Part shown: one piece after another, positions 53,948-62,947 of the stretch
How positions within the stretch are numbered: the first letter of the stretch is position 1
How the letters are laid out: every line of letters begins with the position of its first letter
Assembly: GCF_002967075.1 (NCBI RefSeq)
Contig: NZ_PUGE01000002.1
Location: 1 to 64,000, forward strand
Source: Corynebacterium sp. J010B-136
GTDB taxonomy: Bacteria > Actinomycetota > Actinomycetes > Mycobacteriales > Mycobacteriaceae
DNA length: 64,000 nucleotides
Direction: 5' to 3'
The notes under the pieces: generated by a model
Told to the model about the DNA's origin: nothing
The model's database searches: none
Seen by the model: only the letters and a program-made list of their open reading frames with translations
Program-made: the position numbers and the translations under genes

Positions 53948-54973
53948 ATGAATGCAAAAGCGCGCCGGGTAACCCTGCGCATGATTGCCGATGAAGTTGG
54001 TGTTGATGTTTCTACCGTCTCCCGAGTGATTAATTCCCCAGCTAGTGAAGCTAGCCGGTGGGCTTCTCCCTCGGTCGTGGAGCGCATTAAGGATGTGGCC
54101 ATTTCGAGTGGATATAAGCGCAATCCGCATGCCGCTAGTCTTCGTACGAACCGTTCGGAGTTTGTAGGCGTTTTGGTTCCCCGGTTGCAGGACTTTGTGC
54201 TGGCCACCGTGTTTGAGGGGATTGAAGAATCTGCCAGTAAACACAACTTCTCTGCCTTTGTGGCGAACTCTCTTGACCTTCCTGACCTGCATCGTAAGCG
54301 GGCGGAGTCGTTGCTGGATCGCAGGGTTGACGGTCTGATTATCGGCGATGCTCACTACAAAGAACCTTATTTGGATGAATTAGATAAGCGCGGCATTCCA
54401 TTTGTGCTGGTTAATAGGCATGCTGGCACGAGGTATTTGTCAGCTACTACCGATGATGTTTTGGGTGGCGAGTTGGCGGCTGAGCATCTGCTAAGTCTTG
54501 GCCGGACGCAGCCTTGCGTTGTTGGTGGTCAGCGCTTTGCCTCTACCTTCCGGGACCGTGTCAGGGGCTTTCGCTCGATATATCGCGAGGCGGGAATCGA
54601 TATTCCTGATACGCACGTAATTGATGGTCCGTTTGATGCGGCGGGTGGGCGCTGCGCTATGGAGACCTTGCTTGACCAGGGGGTGCGCCCAGATGCAATT
54701 TTTGCACCGAATGACTTTGCTGCGATTGCAGCAATGGGTGTGTTGCGCGAGCGGGGATTTGAGGTTCCTGATGATGTGGCTGTGGTCGGTTATAACGATA
54801 CTCCGCTGGCAACGGAGTTGACCTTGCCGTTGACGACCATCTGTTCGCCCATGCATGAGATGGGAGTTCAGGGTTTTGAATTGCTTTGGCGGCGTCTTGA
54901 GGGGCAGGACCCGGCGTCGATCCGGCTTGTGCCGCGACTGGCTGCACGCGCCAGCACCCTCGGTAGGGGGTAA
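53948..54973 (+). CDS. LacI-family regulator of the amidohydrolase-SDR module
   Basis: From the ATG at 53948 (MNAKARRVTLRMIADEVG) the product is 341 residues with the helix-turn-helix TLRMIADEVGVDVSTVSRVINSP (~8-30) and a sugar-binding-type effector domain (FAPNDFAAIAAMGVLRERGF...VVGYNDTPLA). GGAG lies 6 bp before this ATG; an ATG at 53936 is less likely. It lies between the minus-strand hydrolase operon and the plus-strand transporter-SDR operon, and probably binds ACACAAWCGWTTGKGT. Confidence 0.87.
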   Translation: MNAKARRVTLRMIADEVGVDVSTVSRVINSPASEASRWASPSVVERIKDVAISSGYKRNPHAASLRTNRSEFVGVLVPRLQDFVLATVFEGIEESASKHNFSAFVANSLDLPDLHRKRAESLLDRRVDGLIIGDAHYKEPYLDELDKRGIPFVLVNRHAGTRYLSATTDDVLGGELAAEHLLSLGRTQPCVVGGQRFASTFRDRVRGFRSIYREAGIDIPDTHVIDGPFDAAGGRCAMETLLDQGVRPDAIFAPNDFAAIAAMGVLRERGFEVPDDVAVVGYNDTPLATELTLPLTTICSPMHEMGVQGFELLWRRLEGQDPASIRLVPRLAARASTLGRG

Positions 54974-55317
54974 GTGGGCTGCGTGCCCTTTTGTTCTGCG
55001 CGAGCTGCTCACGGGTGTTATCGGGTGGGTTCTGGGTTAATTTCGGCGGCTCCGTCTCTCGAATTTTGTATCGGTCATCACTAGACGTTCTTGCTGTGAT
55101 TGGTGTAGCTTCCTAGTTCAAGAAGTTACACAAACGTTTGGGTTACTTCTGAATCTATTTTGTGCGAGTGTTTCCATCTTGTGAAACGAAAACAGATCGT
55201 TAAATACTTCACGGGCAGGCTTTGATGTTTCTGCCGGTAGAGGTCTGGTATTGAGATGCTCGCACTTTCTAAACCTCATCCTCCAATGCGTCACACATCC
55301 CAGAAAGTGGCAATGTC
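54974..55317. other. 344-bp region between the LacI gene and the MFS operon
   Basis: It contains LacI-type operator B (55128-55143). The MFS promoter should lie near it, but I could not pick a clear -35/-10 pair. No gene is visible. Confidence 0.5.
55128..55143. promoter_or_regulatory. LacI-type operator B (transporter-SDR side)
   Basis: ACACAAACGTTTGGGT repeats operator A with only small changes (one mismatch in the right arm). It lies 175 bp before the MFS start. Confidence 0.65.
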
Positions 55318-56661
55318 ATGACTCAGATTTCACCTCCTGGCGTTAATTCGAACGAGCAGGCACCTCCACAAGAACCGTGGAATCAAGAAATACCTAAGAA
55401 GACCGTTTATTACGTATCCTTTGTATGCTTTTTAGCGTGGGTTGCCTCGGTGTATGACTACACCTTGTTCGGCACCCTGCTACCAGTTATCGCTGAAGAT
55501 TTTGGTTGGTCGACCGCACAAGCTACCGCAGTTAATACCTGGGCAATGGTCGGAGTTCTCATCGTTTGTTTGCTGGTGGGCACCATCATTGACCGGATGG
55601 GCCGTAAGCGAGCTCTTATTCTGCTGGTCATCGGAGGTGCGATTAGCTCTGGACTGACGGGCGCTGCAATCGGTGCGCTGTCCATGGTCATTATTCGTTC
55701 CTTCTCCGGCTTTGCGGTTTCGGAAGAAGTCGTGAATTCGGTGTATCTCAACGAGATCTACCGGAAGGCTAAAGCCCGCGGCTTTATGTTCAGCCTTGTA
55801 CAAAGTGGCTGGCCAGTAGGCGCCATGTTTGGTGCGGCTATGACAGCATTGCTCTTACCTGTCATCGGCTGGCGTTGGAGCTTCGTTCTAGCTGCTGCGG
55901 TCTCCATCGTGGTTCTGATCCTAGCTGCGAAGCTGCCGGAGTCTCCGACATTCTTGGCAATGAAAGAAGTTCAGCGGCGAATCGACGCTGGCAACTATGA
56001 AGGCGCCCGCGCCCTGGCCGAAGAACAAGAAATCGAGATGCCCGGGGACAAGGCAGTTGGATTCAAAGGCGTCTTTACACCCGAACTTCGCCGGCACACG
56101 ATTTCTCTGTGCCTAGCATGGCTATTTAGCTGGATGGCTATCCAAGTCATTTCAGTACTTGGCACGACAGTGCTGGTGGAAGCTAAGAATTTTGAATTTA
56201 CTGACTCTTTGACAGTCCTGATTTTGGGCAATGTTGCTGCATTCGTTGGCTACCTGTTCCACGGCTGGTTGGGAGACCGCATCGGTCGTCGGACAGCAGT
56301 TTTTGGCGGCTGGCTACTTGGAGGACTGGCATCACTGGCGCTATTGCTAGGTCCTGATACCTCCGCATTTGTCCTCATGACCTATTCTGCAAGCCTGTTC
56401 TTCCTGAACGGTCCTTTTGCAGCGATGCTGTTTTATATGGGCGAATCCTACCCAGCCCATGTTCGCGGAGTGGGCGCCAACCTGGCGCACGTCATGGCTC
56501 CAGCTGGAGCCATCCTCGGTTCGGGCCTCATTTCGTTGCTCCTGGGTTCTGGACTATCCATGACCACTGCGTCGATCATTGCCGGTTCAGTTCCACTACT
56601 GCTGGCAGCATTCATGATGTTGGGGACGCGGAAAGTTCCTGCCCACACCAGTGAAAACTAA
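55318..56661 (+). CDS. MFS transporter, organic-acid/aromatic-acid symporter type
   Basis: The 447-residue protein has 12 TM segments, an N-terminal Pro/Gln-rich stretch of ~30 residues, GTIIDRMGRKRALILLVIGG (~88-107) after TM2, and GWLGDRIGRRTAVFGGW in the second half. DYTLFGTLLP in TM1 recalls carboxylate/aromatic-acid symporters. It leads an operon with two SDR genes (41 bp to the next start) and likely imports their substrate. Confidence 0.82.
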   Translation: MTQISPPGVNSNEQAPPQEPWNQEIPKKTVYYVSFVCFLAWVASVYDYTLFGTLLPVIAEDFGWSTAQATAVNTWAMVGVLIVCLLVGTIIDRMGRKRALILLVIGGAISSGLTGAAIGALSMVIIRSFSGFAVSEEVVNSVYLNEIYRKAKARGFMFSLVQSGWPVGAMFGAAMTALLLPVIGWRWSFVLAAAVSIVVLILAAKLPESPTFLAMKEVQRRIDAGNYEGARALAEEQEIEMPGDKAVGFKGVFTPELRRHTISLCLAWLFSWMAIQVISVLGTTVLVEAKNFEFTDSLTVLILGNVAAFVGYLFHGWLGDRIGRRTAVFGGWLLGGLASLALLLGPDTSAFVLMTYSASLFFLNGPFAAMLFYMGESYPAHVRGVGANLAHVMAPAGAILGSGLISLLLGSGLSMTTASIIAGSVPLLLAAFMMLGTRKVPAHTSEN

Positions 56662-56702
56662 TCACACCTAACCTTTAAATTTTCACAATAAGGAGAAGAA
56701 AA

Positions 56703-57485
56703 ATGCTGACTCGCGACGATGGACTCGAAGGAAAAGTAGCTCTCATCTCAGGTGGTAGTAGCGGCATTGGTGCATCCTTAGCCGCACTCTATGCAAAGGC
56801 TGGATGCGACAGTGTCATTTCCTATATCGAAGCTGATGGTCACGACCCACAACTTGTGGTCAAGGCAGTAGAGGCAGAAGGACGTCGCTGTATCGCTGTC
56901 CCATGTGATGTTTCCTCGGCTGCTGACGTTGAGAAATTCGCACAAACCGCACTAGATGAGTTTGGACGTATTGATATTGCGGTAGCCATGGCGGGTATTT
57001 TGCGTCGTGCACCGTTGGAGGACATGACTGATGAGCGTTTCAATGACATGCTCGATATCGATCTCGTCGGTGTTCTTCGCCTTTTCCGTTCCGCCGCAGC
57101 GCGCATGACTGACGGTGGTGCGATGGTTGCAGCTTCATCTATTGCAGGCGGACATTACGGTTGGGAAGAGCACGTCCACTATGCCGCAGCGAAGTCTGGT
57201 CTTCAGGGGCTATGCCGCTCCTTGGCAGTGGAGCTTGCTCCGCGAAAGATCCGCGTAAACACGATTATTCCAGGACTCATCGAAAGCCCTCAGTCACTGG
57301 ATGGAAACAATTCCCTGGGTAAAGACGGGCTAGATGAAGCGAGCAGCTATATCCCGTGGGGACGGGTTGGCACCACCGAAGAATGCGCACGCGCGATTCG
57401 CTTCCTCACCTCCGATGACGCAGCGTTTGTCACCGGCCAGCAACTTATTGTTGACGGTGGACAAACCGTGCGTTGGCCTAGCTAG
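56703..57485 (+). CDS. Short-chain dehydrogenase/reductase
   Basis: The 260-residue SDR has cofactor loop SGGSSGIG (~16-23), NAG-equivalent AMAG, catalytic Ser in AASSIAGG and YAAAK (~160-164), and a C-terminal VTGQQLIVDGG. An acidic residue after the second strand (ISYIEADGHDPQ) favours NAD+. It lies 41 bp after the MFS gene, with AAGGAGAAG before the ATG. The substrate is unknown. Confidence 0.85.
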   Translation: MLTRDDGLEGKVALISGGSSGIGASLAALYAKAGCDSVISYIEADGHDPQLVVKAVEAEGRRCIAVPCDVSSAADVEKFAQTALDEFGRIDIAVAMAGILRRAPLEDMTDERFNDMLDIDLVGVLRLFRSAAARMTDGGAMVAASSIAGGHYGWEEHVHYAAAKSGLQGLCRSLAVELAPRKIRVNTIIPGLIESPQSLDGNNSLGKDGLDEASSYIPWGRVGTTEECARAIRFLTSDDAAFVTGQQLIVDGGQTVRWPS

Positions 57486-57540
57486 ACCGCTGGCATGAAT
57501 GAATTGAAGCATGGAGAATTAGAAGGAGATACGAAGAAAA

Positions 57541-58299
57541 ATGGCTATTGGACCTCAATTAGAAGGCAAAGTTGCAGTTGTTACCGGGGCTGCCAGTGGT
57601 ATTGGAGCCGCCATAGCGGAATTATTCGGCGAGCACGGGGCATCTGTTGCGGTAGTTGATCTCAACGCAGAAAATGCGCAGAAGACCGTTGAGAATATTC
57701 TTTCGCAGCGTGGTACAGCGAAAGCCTGGTCCCTGGATGTGACCGATGGGGCGGCAACCGAAAAGGTAATGGACGAAGTCGCAGCTGAATTCGGCGGAAT
57801 AGACATTCTAGTCACGGCGGCTGGAATCTTGGACCAACAAGACTTTTTGGAAATGTCCGAAGAGACCTTTGATCGCACCATTAGAATCGACCTCAAGGGA
57901 GTATTCCTGTCAGGACGATATGCTGCGCCCCATATGGTCAAACGTGGCGGCGGGCGCATTATCAATATTGCTTCGCAAACTGCCATCAAGGGCGCAGTCA
58001 GCCTGGCACATTATGTCGCTGCCAAAGCCGGTGTAATTGGAATGACCAAATCAATGGCATTGGAGTTAGCAGAGCACAATATCTTGGTCAACGCCATTGC
58101 ACCTGGCCCTATTGAGACTCCACTGTTTGATGGGATTACTCAGCAGTGGCGTGATGAGAAGCAAAAAGAACTGCCTATTGGCCGCTTCGGAAGGGTGGAA
58201 GAAGTTGCGCCTACGGCTTTGCTCCTAGCATCTTCGCCCGGCGGTGATATCTACACCGGTCAAACACTGGGGCCTAACTCTGGTGACGTAATGCCATAG
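57541..58299 (+). CDS. Short-chain dehydrogenase/reductase
   Basis: The 252-residue SDR has TGAASGIGAAIAELF (~17-31), VVDLNAENAQ (acidic residue for NAD+), TAAG (~90), IASQTAIKG and YVAAK (~160). It ends GPNSGDVMP, unlike the DGG of its neighbour. The two SDRs are clearly different paralogues, so they may act in series. GAAGGAGA precedes the ATG, 56 bp after the first SDR. Confidence 0.85.
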   Translation: MAIGPQLEGKVAVVTGAASGIGAAIAELFGEHGASVAVVDLNAENAQKTVENILSQRGTAKAWSLDVTDGAATEKVMDEVAAEFGGIDILVTAAGILDQQDFLEMSEETFDRTIRIDLKGVFLSGRYAAPHMVKRGGGRIINIASQTAIKGAVSLAHYVAAKAGVIGMTKSMALELAEHNILVNAIAPGPIETPLFDGITQQWRDEKQKELPIGRFGRVEEVAPTALLLASSPGGDIYTGQTLGPNSGDVMP

Positions 58300-58306
58300 A
58301 AAATCT

Positions 58307-58346
58307 AAACGGTGCTGCTCTTCGATATGAGGATGCAGCACCGTTT
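58307..58346. terminator. Terminator after the SDR operon
   Basis: AAACGGTGCTGC (58307-58318) pairs with GCAGCACCGTTT (58335-58346), followed by ATTTATTT. It separates the accessory operon from the convergent pmt gene. Confidence 0.9.
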
Positions 58347-58401
58347 ATTTATTTGCAGACGAACACCTCTCGCGTACACAACTGTCCGAGGGGAGATTTA
58401 G

Positions 58402-59973
58402 TTAGCGCCAGTTCGGCAGCCACATGATGGAGTTATACCAGGCCTCGGGGATGGTGTAGCCGTACAAGATGGGGGAGAAGTACACGAACATGGCGATAAC
58501 TGCACCGAGGTAGCAGTAGGCGGCGACGGTGCCGCGTGGGGCGCGCGCCGGGATGAGCCAGCGCACCTCTTTGCCGTGACCAACCAGTTGCCCAAGGATA
58601 AGAGCCAAGGCCACGATGACAAAAGGAATCAGTGGTGCGGCATAGAAGAAATACATCTGGCGGTCATAGGCAATAAGCCAGGGGATAAACCCGGCGGCAA
58701 AGCCTACAAGTGGCGGGATGAAGCGGCGGTCTTTGCGTAGCAGTACACACCATAGTGACCAGAGTAAGACTGGGATGAGTAGCCACCAGATAATCGGGGT
58801 GCCGAAGAGATAGATCATTTGCCGGCATTCAGCACCGTTGAAGCACTCCAGATTGGTATTGGAGTAATACAGAATCGGACGCCCGGCGACCAACCATTCC
58901 ACAGGCTTGGAATCCCAGGGGTGGGAGTGGCCACCAGAAGTGGTCAGTGAGGCGTGAAATTCCAGCACGGAGGAGTGGTAGTAGAAAAAGTTCGCCAGAG
59001 TATCGGGGAACATCCGCAAGGGAGAATCCGCAGGCACTGTGCTATCGGCGACCGCGTGGCGGTAGACGGCGGTCTCAGTACCAAACCAGTGGCGCCACGA
59101 CCACAGGTACAAAGCAACCGGTAAGGCGACAAGGGAGGCAAGGGCGGCGGGGACATCGCGAAGCAAAGTGCCCGTAATGTAGCGCTTGATGCCGTAGCGG
59201 CGGCGCAGCCACAAATCCGCAAAGACGCACGTAAGCCCGAAAAACGCGATGTAATACAGCCCGGACCATTTCACGCTGAGGGCAAGACCTAGCGCGACGC
59301 CGGCAGTAAAGCGCCACCAGCGAAAGCCGATGCGTGGGCCGAAGACAGAATCCCCGAGGCCGCCCTCGAGCCACGCAGCATGCAGCCGGTTGTGTACTTG
59401 CTGGTGGTCGCGCACCAGTGCCCATGCGGCAACGACCACGAAGAAAGTAAGGAAGATATCCAACATACCGAACTTGGAAGCCACCAGCAGTACGCCATCA
59501 AATACGGCGATGATGCCGGCGAAGGTGGCTACTTGCCAAGATGCGGTTAGACGCCGGGTGAGCGACATGATCATCACCACGGTGCCGACCCCAAAGAGCG
59601 CGGCCATGACTCGCCAGCCCAGCGGTGTGTAGCCAAAGAGCATTTCGCCCCAGGAGATGATTTCTTTTGCCAACGGTGGGTGAACCACAAGTCCATAGCC
59701 GGGGTTGAGCTCAATGCCAGCCTTCGTCATATCCCAGGCCTGAGGCACGTAGTGCTTTTCATCAAAAATTGGGGTGCCTGATGAAGTTGGCGCGGTCAGC
59801 CCGATAAAGCGGGTGATAAAGGCTAGAGCAGCAATAACCCAGGTGGAAATAAGATCCGTGCGATGCCAGAGATAGACAGGCGGTGGCACTGGTGGCGCCA
59901 AGGGAGCAGACCGGGGTGGCACGGAGGTGGCCTGTGCACCGGGTTTTCCTGGGTGGGATTGAAGTCTAGGCAC
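58402..59973 (-). CDS. pmt: Polyprenyl-phosphate-mannose:protein O-mannosyltransferase (GT39)
   Basis: Pmt moves mannose from a polyprenyl-phosphate carrier to exported proteins. The 523-residue protein has many TM segments and the luminal catalytic motif FDEKHYVPQAW (~76-86, acidic pair). It also has VHPPLAKEIISWGE (~100-113) and the conserved PWDSKPVEWLVAGRPILYY region (~350-368). It diverges from rsmI (13 bp between starts), as in C. glutamicum. The Arg/Pro-rich N-terminus (~1-35) is cytoplasmic. Confidence 0.94.
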   Translation of the reverse strand: MPRLQSHPGKPGAQATSVPPRSAPLAPPVPPPVYLWHRTDLISTWVIAALAFITRFIGLTAPTSSGTPIFDEKHYVPQAWDMTKAGIELNPGYGLVVHPPLAKEIISWGEMLFGYTPLGWRVMAALFGVGTVVMIMSLTRRLTASWQVATFAGIIAVFDGVLLVASKFGMLDIFLTFFVVVAAWALVRDHQQVHNRLHAAWLEGGLGDSVFGPRIGFRWWRFTAGVALGLALSVKWSGLYYIAFFGLTCVFADLWLRRRYGIKRYITGTLLRDVPAALASLVALPVALYLWSWRHWFGTETAVYRHAVADSTVPADSPLRMFPDTLANFFYYHSSVLEFHASLTTSGGHSHPWDSKPVEWLVAGRPILYYSNTNLECFNGAECRQMIYLFGTPIIWWLLIPVLLWSLWCVLLRKDRRFIPPLVGFAAGFIPWLIAYDRQMYFFYAAPLIPFVIVALALILGQLVGHGKEVRWLIPARAPRGTVAAYCYLGAVIAMFVYFSPILYGYTIPEAWYNSIMWLPNWR

Positions 59974-59986
59974 TCAAGTCATCATA

Positions 59987-60835
59987 ATGGAAGATATGAC
60001 CACTCAAGATCTTCCGCGCGGTGTAGTACTCGCAGCAACCCCATTGGGCAATATGGCCGACGCAACAGATCGACTAAAGCAGGGCTTAGCCACAGCTGAT
60101 GTCATCGCTGCTGAAGATACCCGTCGCGTGCGCAACCTCGCGCAGGCTTTGGGGATTGAAATTCGGGGACAGGTAGTTTCCAACTTCGACCACAATGAAG
60201 ATCAGCGTTCACAGCAGCTTATCGATGCCGCCCGGACCGGCACGGTCCTAGTTGTCACCGATGCCGGTATGCCGTTGGTCTCTGACCCTGGGCACTCCAT
60301 TGTGGTGGCAGCTGCCGAAGCGGGCGTGCCCGTGACGTGTTTTCCAGGAGCATCCGCGGTAACTACCGCTTTGGCACTATCCGGTCTTTCCGCAGGGCGG
60401 TTTATCTTTGATGGTTTTGTCCCGCGCAAAGCAGGGCAACGTCAAAAATGGCTAGAGAGCCTGCGTTCGGAATCGCGCGCGGTGGTCTTTTTTGAATCGC
60501 CGCATCGCCTAGCTGAAACCCTCGCCCAAGCCGTGGAGGTCTTAGGTGCGGAGCGCAACGCTGTGGTGTGCCGGGAGTTGACGAAGAAATTTGAAGAAAT
60601 CCGACGGGGATCCCTCGGAGAATTGGCCGAGTGGGCAGTCGATAATGCGCGCGGGGAAATTACGGTCGTTCTAGATGGTGGCAGTGCGCAGATTGTGTCC
60701 GTGGAATCATTGCTCCCGGAGGTTGAGAAATTAGTAGCATCTGGCATGCGTTTGAAAGATGCCTGCAAGCATGTAACTGAGGGGACTGGCGTATCTAACC
60801 GCGATTTATATCAAGCCGCACTGCAAAAACCTTAA
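59987..60835 (+). CDS. rsmI: 16S rRNA (cytidine-1402 2'-O)-methyltransferase
   Basis: RsmI methylates C1402 in the decoding centre with SAM. The 282-residue protein has the tetrapyrrole-methylase fold: LAATPLGNMADATDR (~11-25), AAEDTRRVRNLA (~40-51), VTDAGMPLVSDPG (~86-98), FDGFVPRK and FFESPHRLAETL. The start is the ATG at 59987 or the one at 59996; no Shine-Dalgarno favours either. The promoter would have to overlap the pmt start. Confidence 0.95.
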   Translation: MEDMTTQDLPRGVVLAATPLGNMADATDRLKQGLATADVIAAEDTRRVRNLAQALGIEIRGQVVSNFDHNEDQRSQQLIDAARTGTVLVVTDAGMPLVSDPGHSIVVAAAEAGVPVTCFPGASAVTTALALSGLSAGRFIFDGFVPRKAGQRQKWLESLRSESRAVVFFESPHRLAETLAQAVEVLGAERNAVVCRELTKKFEEIRRGSLGELAEWAVDNARGEITVVLDGGSAQIVSVESLLPEVEKLVASGMRLKDACKHVTEGTGVSNRDLYQAALQKP

Positions 60836-61046
60836 CAAATAGCTGTTAGGCACCACACAAAAGGCGAAATGTTATACAACCGTTATTTTTCCGGGTGAAA
60901 TGATAATCTTTCGTGAGGATAATGGCATTGCGCATGAAGTTAGCAGCGAACACGGGTTTTTGTGGCTCTTAGATTAATAGAATTAATATGTAAATCAATC
61001 CTTTTTATGTTGCCATTGCATCTGTTTTTCCAGCATCCTTTTAGCT

Positions 61047-62879
61047 ATGACTATTGGAGATCCTGAAAATTCACAAGAAAGTCAGCCTGGCTCCGGCCAG
61101 GCTGAAAATATGGATGGGGGAGTCCCGCCACAGGTATCTGAGGAGGAGACTTACGAATCGAATGAATCTGCAACCGGTCAGCTAGCGTCCATGCTGGATA
61201 CCGATTTCGATCCTTCTGAGCACCCAGCAGAAGAAGAAATCGAACTCGAAGCAGATAAGAAAGACGCCAAGATTGACTGGACGGTTACCGGCATTGCCGG
61301 TGTGCTCGTTGCAGCAGTTGTCGTCTGGGGCCTTTCCCTCCCAGACAACTTCGCGGATGTCTCGGGTGCGGCGCTGAGCTTTGTTACCGATAACTTTGGT
61401 TGGGCATTCGTCCTCTTTACCACCGTTTTTGTGGTCTTTGTTATCGCTATTTCTGCTTCCAAGTTTGGCACCATCAAACTAGGCGCGATTAACGAAGAGC
61501 CGGAATTTTCCACGGTGTCATGGATTTCCATGATGTTCGCCGCTGGCATGGGTATTGGTCTGATGTTCTATGGTGCATCAGAACCACTAGCCTTCTATCG
61601 CGATGGTGTGCCTGGACATGAGTCCAATGAAGTGGGTACGTCCATGGCAACAGCTATGTTCCACTGGACCCTCCACCCATGGGCAATCTACGCGATTATC
61701 GGCTTGGCTATTGCTTACTCCACGTTCCGTATCGGCCGTAAGCAGCTGCTGTCTTCCGCTTTCGTCCCGCTCATCGGTGAGAAAGGCGCTGCCGGTCCAC
61801 TTGGCAAGCTGATTGACATCCTGGCTATTTTCGCCACTGTATTCGGTACCGCTTGTTCCCTGGGCCTGGGTGCACTGCAGATCCAAGCTGGTTTGCAGGC
61901 TTCCGGCATAGTGGACGACCCATCCAACAGCGTTGTCCTAGGTATCGTTCTGGTTCTGACCCTGGCGTTTATCCTGTCCGCACTTTCTGGCGTGGGCAAG
62001 GGCATTCAGTACCTCTCTAACGCCAACATGGTCATGGCAGCTCTGCTGGCAATCTTCGTGTTCATCGTTGGTCCTTCCGTGACCATCTTGAACTTGGTTC
62101 CAGGTTCCGTTGGTAACTACCTGGCTAACTTCACTGAAATGATTGGTCGCACCGCTGAGTCCGCTGACGGTACCGCTGGTGAGTGGCTGTCGGGCTGGAC
62201 CATCTTCTACTGGGCATGGTGGATTTCTTGGTCCCCGTTCGTAGGCATGTTCTTGGCACGTATTTCCCGCGGCCGTAGCGTTCGCGAATTCTGCATCGGT
62301 GTTTTGCTGGTGCCAGCTGGTGTGTCCACCATTTGGTTCTCCATCTTCGGTGGCACCGCAATCCACTTGGAACAGACTGGACGTTCCATCGTCGGTGAGA
62401 CCACTGAGGCCGAGCTGTTCAACCTGTTGGAATCCTTCCCGATGGGTAGTATCGCAGCGGTTGTCGGCATGATTTTGTTGGCTACTTTCTTTATTACCTC
62501 GGCGGACTCCGCGTCAACGGTCATGGGCTCCATGTCCCAAAACGGCCGCTCGGACGCTACTCCGTGGCTGTCTGCCATCTGGGGTGTTCTCACCGCAGCC
62601 GTTGGGCTGGTGCTGCTGTTGACCGGTGAAGACGCACTGAATAACCTGCAGAACGTGACTATTGTTGCTGCGTCGCCATTCCTCGTCGTGTTGGTATTCC
62701 TCATGTTTGCCATCGTGAAGGACCTCCGCAATGACGTTATTTACGTGGAATACCGCGAGGCACAGGCCTTCCAGCGCAAGCTGGCTCGCGAGCGTCGTAT
62801 TCACCGCGAGGTGCAGTCGAAAGAAGCACGTCGTCAAGCAAAGCACAACAAGGCAGCTGTGAAGACAAAGAAGCGCTAA
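61047..62879 (+). CDS. betP: BCCT-family glycine-betaine carrier (BetP)
   Basis: BetP imports betaine with sodium under hyperosmotic stress. The 610-residue protein has the Gly-rich TM3 sequence [18 protein letters not shown] (~169-186) and the Trp-rich segment [27 protein letters not shown] (~386-412). It has 12 TM segments, an acidic N-terminus of ~75 residues, and a C-terminal Arg/Lys-rich helix (~575-610) of the kind that acts as osmosensor in C. glutamicum BetP. Its place between rsmI and metG matches C. glutamicum. Confidence 0.93.
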   Translation: MTIGDPENSQESQPGSGQAENMDGGVPPQVSEEETYESNESATGQLASMLDTDFDPSEHPAEEEIELEADKKDAKIDWTVTGIAGVLVAAVVVWGLSLPDNFADVSGAALSFVTDNFGWAFVLFTTVFVVFVIAISASKFGTIKLGAINEEPEFSTVSWISMMFAAGMGIGLMFYGASEPLAFYRDGVPGHESNEVGTSMATAMFHWTLHPWAIYAIIGLAIAYSTFRIGRKQLLSSAFVPLIGEKGAAGPLGKLIDILAIFATVFGTACSLGLGALQIQAGLQASGIVDDPSNSVVLGIVLVLTLAFILSALSGVGKGIQYLSNANMVMAALLAIFVFIVGPSVTILNLVPGSVGNYLANFTEMIGRTAESADGTAGEWLSGWTIFYWAWWISWSPFVGMFLARISRGRSVREFCIGVLLVPAGVSTIWFSIFGGTAIHLEQTGRSIVGETTEAELFNLLESFPMGSIAAVVGMILLATFFITSADSASTVMGSMSQNGRSDATPWLSAIWGVLTAAVGLVLLLTGEDALNNLQNVTIVAASPFLVVLVFLMFAIVKDLRNDVIYVEYREAQAFQRKLARERRIHREVQSKEARRQAKHNKAAVKTKKR

Positions 62880-62947
62880 ATACAGAAAGTCCCAATTTAT
62901 TTGGGGCGAAATTCACAGACGTTGACTTGTTGGATAAAGTAGAGGCC

